Part shown: piece after piece, positions 1 to 5,509 of the stretch | Position numbering within the stretch: position 1 is the stretch's first letter | Layout: every line of letters begins with the position of its first letter | Made by a program: the position numbers and the translations under genes | Notes under the pieces: generated by a model | Databases searched by the model: none | Told to the model about the DNA's origin: nothing | Seen by the model: the letters and a program-made list of their open reading frames with translations, nothing else | Assembly (NCBI GenBank): GCA_903938955.1 | Contig: CAJAFJ010000749.1 | Coordinates: 1-5,509 of the forward strand | Direction: 5' to 3' | DNA length: 5,509 bases | DNA from: an uncultured beta proteobacterium | Lineage (GTDB): Bacteria; Pseudomonadota; Gammaproteobacteria; Burkholderiales; Burkholderiaceae

Positions 1-261
1 GCCGGGGCCCATGCGCTCAAGGTATTCCCGGCTGAAATGGTCGGGCACGGGGGCCTGAAGGCGCTGAAGTCGGTCTTGCCCGTCGGGACCGACTTGTGGC
101 CTGTGGGCGGCATTACGCCTGAAAGTATGCCGCTGTGGCGTGCTGCTGGAGCCACCGGCTTCGGTATCGGCGGCCACCTCTTTTCGCCAGGTGACTCAGC
201 GGCTGAGGTGTTGCGCAAGGGGCGCCTGTATGTCCAGGCGTGGCAATCACCGAGCGACTGA
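1..261 (+). CDS. dgoA: KDPGal aldolase (2-dehydro-3-deoxy-6-phosphogalactonate aldolase), C-terminal part
   Basis: This is the 3' end (86 residues) of a class I aldolase of the KDPG/KHG family. The family splits 2-dehydro-3-deoxy-6-phosphogalactonate into pyruvate and glyceraldehyde-3-phosphate, the last step of the De Ley-Doudoroff galactonate route in the cytosol. Seen: the reading frame is open from base 1 to the TGA at 259-261. It contains the Schiff-base signature ALKVFPAE, with the probable catalytic lysine at bases 19-21, then PVGGITPE and GATGFGIGGHLF, which form the phosphate-binding glycine turns at the end of the TIM barrel. The Lys-phenylalanine-proline-Ala arrangement and the C-terminus resemble E. 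coli DgoA (about 205 aa), so roughly 120 residues lie outside the window. KDPG aldolase (Eda) is the main alternative; the ALKVFPAE and VGGITPE wording favours the galactonate enzyme. It converges on the next gene with a 5-bp gap. Confidence 0.85.
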   Translation, partial: AGAHALKVFPAEMVGHGGLKALKSVLPVGTDLWPVGGITPESMPLWRAAGATGFGIGGHLFSPGDSAAEVLRKGRLYVQAWQSPSD

Positions 262-296
262 CGCTGTTATGGCTGCCTTTGCATGGCTCCCGACAG

Positions 297-326
297 AAGC
301 GTGTGGATGCCGGGTTGTCCACGCTT
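297..326 (+). terminator. Possible hairpin serving the convergent gene ends
   Basis: AAGCGTG at 297-303 and CACGCTT at 320-326 are a perfect 7-bp inverted repeat. An alternative pairing is AAGCGT/ACGCTT plus GGA/TCC with a 2-nt bulge. It lies 36 bp past the aldolase stop and inside the 3' coding part of the dehydrogenase. On the plus strand it is followed by GACGGTTTT, a weak T-tract that is offset by 5 nt. It could slow or end aldolase transcription, but the T-run is poor and a coding-sequence coincidence is possible. Confidence 0.2.
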
Positions 327-849
327 GACGGTTTTAAGCAACGCTTTTGCCACGTCGCCCGCGTCAATGGAGCGATAGTTGTTGGGAATAATGGGGTTAA
401 GCCAGCGTGTTGCCAGCAGTGCGATGCGTTCTCCGGCGCGCGTGGGTTGGTCCAGTGCTTCGCGATTGCCCGCCAGCATGGAGGGGCGGGCGATCACCAA
501 GGTCTGGAAACCCATTTCGCCGAGCGCCTGCTCCATCTCACCCTTGACGCGGTTGTAAAAAATCGCGGATTTCGGGTCGGCGCCCATGGCGCTGACCACT
601 CCTAATTTAGTAGCGCCTTGCGCACGTGCTGCCTGGGCTACAGCCACAACAGCCTCAAAATCGATGGCTTTGAAAGCGGCCTGGCTGCCGGCCACTTTGA
701 TCGTAGTGCCGAGTGCAATGAATACGTCGTCCACATGTGGCAAGGCCGCGAACGGTGCCGCGGCCTTGAAGTCCACCGTGTGCTGGACGAGTTTGGGGTG
801 TTGCAGGGGCAGCGCACGCCGCCCCACGCAATGCACCGTTGCGTAGCCC

Positions 850-2637
<1,788 letters not shown>

Positions 2638-2643
2638 AGTGTG

Positions 2644-2660
2644 GCGCCAATCCTGGGCGC
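2644..2660 (-). promoter_or_regulatory. Small hairpin in the helicase mRNA leader, with AGGA in its loop
   Basis: Read on the minus strand, GCGCC, loop CAGGATT and GGCGC form a 5-bp all-GC stem. It ends 6 nt before the helicase ATG at 2637. The only Shine-Dalgarno-like string near the start, AGGA at 2654-2651, sits in the loop, 13 nt from the start codon. If it folds in the mRNA it could affect initiation, for example by presenting the ribosome site or responding to temperature. The short stem makes this a tentative call. Confidence 0.3.
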
Positions 2661-2728
2661 TATGGCATCGGCCCGCTCTGTGTGTTGAAACACCGAATCA
2701 GTCAAAGGCAGATGGGGTACAAAAAGTG

Positions 2729-2758
2729 AACATATGCGCAGGGCATTGTTCCCAGCAA
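2729..2758 (-). promoter_or_regulatory. Candidate sigma70-type promoter for the helicase (proximal)
   Basis: On the minus strand, TTGCTG (2758-2753) is followed after 18 bp by TATGTT (2734-2729). Both boxes match the sigma70 consensus only in part. Transcription would start near 2722 and give a leader of about 85 nt containing the small hairpin at 2660-2644. It competes with the more distal candidate at 2801-2830; at most one need be real. Confidence 0.2.
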
Positions 2759-2800
2759 GGGGCTGGCATCGTGGGCAACTGAAGCTCCACAACAGCCCCT
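2758..2800. repeat. 8-bp inverted repeat with nested short stem
   Basis: AGGGGCTG (2758-2765) and CAGCCCCT (2793-2800) are perfect inverted copies with a 27-nt spacer. Inside, GTGG (2771-2774) and CCAC (2787-2790) can also pair, so the whole 43-nt stretch can fold into a two-tier hairpin. It is not followed by a T-run on either strand, so it does not look like an intrinsic terminator. It could be a leader RNA structure of the helicase transcript or a protein-binding site between the divergent genes. Confidence 0.5.
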
Positions 2801-2830
2801 ATTGTCGCACGGTCCCTGTGATCGGGTGAA
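2801..2830 (-). promoter_or_regulatory. Candidate sigma70-type promoter for the helicase (distal)
   Basis: On the minus strand, TTCACC (2830-2825) is followed after 18 bp by GACAAT (2806-2801), each 4 of 6 against consensus. A start near 2794 would place the inverted repeat at 2758-2800 at the very 5' end of a leader of about 155 nt. Long structured leaders are known for cold-responsive RNA helicase genes, but that is an analogy only. Confidence 0.22.
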
Positions 2831-2873
2831 AGAAGGCTAAAAGATGGGGGCGCTGGCACCGTCCTCGGGCTAT

Positions 2874-2950
2874 TTGTAACAAAAATTAACAAGCCAACCA
2901 TGCCCGGAACAAAATCAGGAAAATGAAATTGACAATTCCAGTTGTAACAA
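2874..2950. repeat. Two copies of the 9-bp palindrome TTGTAACAA
   Basis: TTGTAACAA occurs at 2874-2882 and 2942-2950. Each copy is a perfect odd palindrome (TTGT-A-ACAA), and the starts are 68 bp apart, about 6.5 helical turns. They flank the TTGACA box at 2929. Paired palindromes beside a promoter suggest a dimeric regulator, but I cannot assign a regulator and AT-rich promoter DNA can produce such matches. Confidence 0.35.
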
Positions 2951-2958
2951 TCAAGAAT
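2929..2958 (+). promoter_or_regulatory. Candidate sigma70-type promoter for the DUF1631 gene
   Basis: A perfect -35 box, TTGACA at 2929-2934, is followed after 18 bp by AAGAAT at 2953-2958 (4 of 6 against TATAAT). Transcription would begin around 2965, that is, at or next to the ATG, giving a nearly leaderless mRNA. That fits the absence of a good Shine-Dalgarno site before 2965. If instead the true promoter is upstream, TTGACA is fortuitous. Upstream A/T-rich DNA could act as an UP-like element. Confidence 0.3.
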
Positions 2959-2964
2959 GACTGA

Positions 2965-5157
2965 ATGAAGAAATTTTTGCTGCGCCGTATCGGTATGGGC
3001 GACAACCAAGCCCATGCATCTCCTTCTCTGCAAGACTGTATGGAGGTGGTCTTGTCCCAGTCAGACGCCTTGATGGAGGATGTGCTTGAAGGTTTGTCCG
3101 TCAAAACGGCTAAGCCCAAGAGTAAAAGCACGTTTGGCGATCACCTGGCCGTCAGCACAGCGGCCGTCGAGTTTCTGGTCCATCAGAAAGTGGCGCTGCA
3201 AAAAACCTTCAAATCCCAGTTGCGCCGAGGCATCTTCAACCCGGTGACCAACGACATTTCAGAGCAACCCCAGCTTCGTTTTTCAGATTTGCAGCTGTTG
3301 GACAGCCAGCAAATTGACGCCAGCATTGAGTTCGCCATAGCCCAGCAAGAGGTCTGGCGCAGTGTGGAAGATGTGCTGCCACAACTGAATGCGCTGGTCA
3401 GCAGTTTGTTGGGCTGGATCACGGTTCAGCCGCAACTCAACCCGCTTAAGCCTGAGGTGTTTGTGCGCGCCCTTCAAGCCAGTCTGGCTCAGCATGCCCC
3501 TGATGAACCGGCCCGCGCGGCCTTGATCACACCGACGGCCGGTCTGCTGGGCGTGAGTTTGCGCCAGCTCTACCGCGAATTGGCCGAGTGGCTGCGCTCC
3601 CAAGGCGTTGAGCCTGCCTCGCCGGTCGGGACACTGACCAGCACCCAGGCGCAGCCCGCCGCGGGCGCGCAGAACTCTGCTTCGCGTACCCTGCTGTCGC
3701 TGGACAAATTGCGCAAGTTGCTCTCTGGTGAGCTCGACAGCGGGCAGAGCACAAAAGACTTTTTGCATACCGTGCCCGCGTCCTACCTCGCGCTGGAGGA
3801 CTTGCGCTTGGTCGAGCCCATGATGAAGCGTCTGGCGCAGCGCGCCAGCCAGGCGGCGCAGGAAAATGCCAAGGGCGATACACCCCCGTCGCTCATCGCC
3901 CGGGAACCCACGCAAGGCCGACTGCTGGGCCAGCAACTGGGCGCTGAAGTGGTGCGCCTGATGTTGGATAACCTGATGCAGGACCGGCGTTTGCTACCGG
4001 CAATTCGCGATTTGATCAAGTCACTGGAGCCCGTCCTGCTGGCGCTGGCCCCCTCGGACCCGCGGTTTTTCAGTGACCGCCAGCACCCGGCGCGTCATTT
4101 TCTGGACCGGGTCACCCACAGCAGTCTGGGCTACTCGTCCGAGCAAGACAACGGTTTTGCCGAGTACCTGGCATCGGTCACGCAGGCCATTGGCGTGCTG
4201 ACCCAAGGGGAGGGCGATGCGGCCGCCTTCGCGCATGTCGTGCATGAACTCGAAGCCGGTTGGGCCCGCCAGGACACGGTGCAGCGGCAACAAAACGAAG
4301 ACGCGGCGCTGGCGCTGTTGCACGCCGAGCAGCGCAACCTGCTGGCCCAACGGCTGGCCTGTGACTTCCAGGAGCGGCTGAAAAACAAGGATGTTCCTGA
4401 GTTGGTGAGCGTTTTTCTGCGTGGACCCTGGTCTCAGGTGGTGGCGCAGGCGCAACTCGGCTGTGCCGATGGCAGTGCCGACCCCGGCGGTTATCTGGCG
4501 CTGGTCGATGAGCTGATCTGGAGCGTCCAGCTTCAACTGGCCCGGCGCAACCGGGCCCGCTTGGTGCAACTGGTGCCGCATTTGCTGATCAAGCTGCGCC
4601 AGGGGCTGCAACTTATTCAGTATCCCGAAGAGCGCGTGACGGCCTTTTTTGATGCTTTGATCTCTCTGCATGAACAAGTGTTTGAAGGCCCCCGGCGCGA
4701 ACCGGTGCCAGCGCGCGCCGAGCCCGAGGTGTCCGCACTTGACGACAGTCGGGATAGCGATCGGTCGCTGGTCGAGGTGGACGAGACCGCTTTCTGGGTC
4801 GCCGATGACGAGGCCCAGGAGTCAGGCTATCTGCATGACGAGTCCGAAATGAGGGAGAAAATGCTGCAGCACCCCTGGTCGGTGGGTGAGCTTGACATCG
4901 GGGTTTGGGTGGAACTGATGATTGAGAACGTTTGGCTACGGGCGCAACTGACCTGGGCCAGCCCGCAACGTACCTTGTTCATGTTTGTCTCCAACGGTGG
5001 GTTGGCGCATTCGATGTCTCGCCGCAGCCTGGAGCGCTTGCGCATGCAGGGCCGGATTCGGGTGGTGTCAGATGGTCAGCTGGTTGAGAATGCGCTGGAT
5101 GGCGTGGCGCAAACCGCTTTGCAAAATGACCTGGGCAAAGCCATGCAACAGCCATAA
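2965..5157 (+). CDS. DUF1631 family protein of unknown function
   Basis: This is a 730-residue, probably cytosolic protein; I see no signal peptide and no membrane segment. I recognise it as DUF1631, a family of about this length found in beta- and gammaproteobacteria with no established function. Seen: a largely helical protein; the family's best landmark DPRFFSDRQHPAR at 365-377, preceded by LEPVLLALA (354-362); FLRGPWSQVVAQA (484-496); VDELIWSVQ (514-522); and PHLLIKLRQGL (538-548). An acidic linker of low complexity covers about 575-632. A short C-terminal module (about 636-705) contains VWVELM, AQLTWASPQRTLFMFV and RRSLERLRMQGRIRVV. A central segment around 212-242 is Ala/Gln/Ser/Pro-rich and probably a linker. 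The ATG at 2965 is the first in frame after the TGA at 2962-2964. ATG 2995 is an alternative that would drop 10 residues; neither has a strong Shine-Dalgarno. It is divergent from rhlE, with ettA 76 bp downstream on the same strand. Confidence 0.85.
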   Translation: MKKFLLRRIGMGDNQAHASPSLQDCMEVVLSQSDALMEDVLEGLSVKTAKPKSKSTFGDHLAVSTAAVEFLVHQKVALQKTFKSQLRRGIFNPVTNDISEQPQLRFSDLQLLDSQQIDASIEFAIAQQEVWRSVEDVLPQLNALVSSLLGWITVQPQLNPLKPEVFVRALQASLAQHAPDEPARAALITPTAGLLGVSLRQLYRELAEWLRSQGVEPASPVGTLTSTQAQPAAGAQNSASRTLLSLDKLRKLLSGELDSGQSTKDFLHTVPASYLALEDLRLVEPMMKRLAQRASQAAQENAKGDTPPSLIAREPTQGRLLGQQLGAEVVRLMLDNLMQDRRLLPAIRDLIKSLEPVLLALAPSDPRFFSDRQHPARHFLDRVTHSSLGYSSEQDNGFAEYLASVTQAIGVLTQGEGDAAAFAHVVHELEAGWARQDTVQRQQNEDAALALLHAEQRNLLAQRLACDFQERLKNKDVPELVSVFLRGPWSQVVAQAQLGCADGSADPGGYLALVDELIWSVQLQLARRNRARLVQLVPHLLIKLRQGLQLIQYPEERVTAFFDALISLHEQVFEGPRREPVPARAEPEVSALDDSRDSDRSLVEVDETAFWVADDEAQESGYLHDESEMREKMLQHPWSVGELDIGVWVELMIENVWLRAQLTWASPQRTLFMFVSNGGLAHSMSRRSLERLRMQGRIRVVSDGQLVENALDGVAQTALQNDLGKAMQQP

Positions 5158-5193
5158 ATCAAGGCCGCGGCAGCTAAGCACGGGTCAAGCGCC

Positions 5194-5199
5194 GATAAT
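5194..5199 (+). promoter_or_regulatory. Candidate -10 box for ettA
   Basis: GATAAT matches the -10 consensus at 5 of 6 positions and lies 34 bp before the ettA ATG, inside a CGCC...GGCG mini-repeat (5190-5203). No acceptable -35 box is seen 16-18 bp upstream, so ettA may also be read from the DUF1631 transcript. I see no terminator with a T-run in the 76-bp gap. Confidence 0.25.
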
Positions 5200-5233
5200 G
5201 GCGGATTAACATCCCCCAAACTCAGCAAGACCC

Positions 5234-5509
5234 ATGGCTCAATACGTATTTTCCATGAACCATCTCGGCAAGATCGTGCCGCCGAAAAAGTTCATTCTCA
5301 AAGACATTTCCCTTAGTTTCTTCCCTGGCGCCAAGATCGGCGTGCTGGGTACCAACGGCTCCGGCAAGTCGACGCTGCTCAAGATCATGGCGGGTGTTGA
5401 CAAAGAGTTTGAAGGCGAAGCTGTGCCCATGGCCGGCCTGAACATTGGCTATCTGCCGCAAGAGCCACAACTCGACCCCGATCAGACCGTGCGCGAAAGC
5501 GTTGAAGCC
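5234..5509 (+). CDS. ettA: Energy-dependent translational throttle protein EttA (ABC-F ATPase), N-terminal part
   Basis: These are the first 92 codons of an ABC-F protein that binds the ribosomal E site and gates entry into elongation according to the ATP/ADP ratio (known for E. coli EttA, formerly YjjK, about 555 aa). Seen: [13 protein letters not shown] at the N-terminus with [14 protein letters not shown], a typical EttA opening; Walker [10 protein letters not shown] at 39-47; and the Q-loop region YLPQEPQLD at 73-81, with Q76. The rest, including both signature motifs, the arm and the second ATPase domain, lies beyond the window. The start ATG at 5234 fits the family N-terminus; the Shine-Dalgarno is weak (a purine stretch, AGCAAGA, just upstream). 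Other ABC-F members such as Uup or YheS begin differently. Confidence 0.93.
   Translation, partial: MAQYVFSMNHLGKIVPPKKFILKDISLSFFPGAKIGVLGTNGSGKSTLLKIMAGVDKEFEGEAVPMAGLNIGYLPQEPQLDPDQTVRESVEA

Larger units (their letters stand above)
2638..2964. other. Divergent intergenic region between the helicase and DUF1631 genes
   Basis: These 327 bp separate two genes that face away from each other, so the region should hold both sets of promoters. The half near DUF1631 (about 2870-2964) is clearly richer in A+T than the surrounding coding DNA, as expected of a promoter. Within it I see candidate promoters in both directions, an 8-bp inverted repeat at 2758-2800, a small hairpin just before the helicase start, two copies of TTGTAACAA, and a run of very short ORFs before the DUF1631 start. 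I found no tRNA, no recognised riboswitch and no convincing protein gene. A 111-codon minus-strand frame crosses the region but shows no family features. Confidence 0.8.

Noticed and set aside
2683..2694. Short GTGT/ACAC hairpin in the helicase leader as a terminator
   Set aside because: Only 4-5 bp of stem, AT-containing, and no T-run on either strand.
2854..2870. TGGCAC resembling a sigma54 -24 element upstream of DUF1631
   Set aside because: At the required spacing the -12 element reads TCGG rather than TTGC, so the invariant GC is missing.
2698..3033. 111-codon minus-strand ORF crossing the intergenic region
   Set aside because: It overlaps the DUF1631 start, has no recognisable motif or convincing ribosome site, and has irregular composition (Cys, His, Pro scattered).
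4542..4560. Arg-rich stretch ARRNRAR in DUF1631 as a PilZ RxxxR c-di-GMP motif
   Set aside because: It lies in the helical part of the protein, far from the C-terminal module, and no D/NxSxxG follows.
4021..4677. 218-codon minus-strand ORF within the DUF1631 gene
   Set aside because: Antisense shadow of a recognised family protein; no start signals or recognisable motifs.
5190..5203. CGCC-GATAAT-GGCG as a DUF1631 terminator
   Set aside because: The stem is 4 bp with no following T-run; it fits better as a -10 box by chance set in a mini-palindrome.

Overview
The window looks like a chromosomal housekeeping segment of a betaproteobacterium, most likely a Burkholderiales/Comamonadaceae member of the Rhodoferax-Polaromonas kind. 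This rests on GC-rich coding with GTG starts, an RhlE-type helicase with a long Gly/Arg tail, a DUF1631 protein and EttA. The genus is inferred from protein flavour, not from a search. I see no mobile element, CRISPR array, tRNA or rRNA.

Layout: (1) 1-261, plus strand, the 3' end of a 2-dehydro-3-deoxy-6-phosphogalactonate (KDPGal) aldolase, dgoA-like. (2) 267 to about 971, minus strand, a small atypical short-chain dehydrogenase of the HTATIP2/TIP30 type, ending only 5 bp from the aldolase stop (convergent). (3) 850-2637, minus strand, an RhlE-type DEAD-box RNA helicase. Its Gly/Arg-rich C-terminus overlaps the start of the dehydrogenase in another frame. (4) 2638-2964, a 327-bp divergent intergenic region with candidate promoters both ways, an 8-bp inverted repeat, two copies of TTGTAACAA and a stop-start chain of tiny ORFs. 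(5) 2965-5157, plus strand, a 730-aa DUF1631-family protein of unknown function. (6) 5234 to the window end, plus strand, the first 92 codons of EttA, an ABC-F translation factor.

The helicase and dehydrogenase probably form one transcript because they physically overlap. DUF1631 and ettA run in the same direction with a 76-bp gap and may be co-transcribed or separately promoted. RhlE (RNA/ribosome remodelling) and EttA (translation throttle) both act on RNA or translation, so the uncharacterised DUF1631 protein sits between two such genes. That is suggestive but not proof of a link.

The most unusual feature is the out-of-frame overlap at 850-971. The same bases encode the helicase RGG tail and the N-terminus of the dehydrogenase, including its glycine-rich nucleotide-binding loop. 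I did not find a clear undescribed multi-gene system here. The best candidates for new biology are that overlap, the DUF1631 protein and the structured divergent intergenic region.
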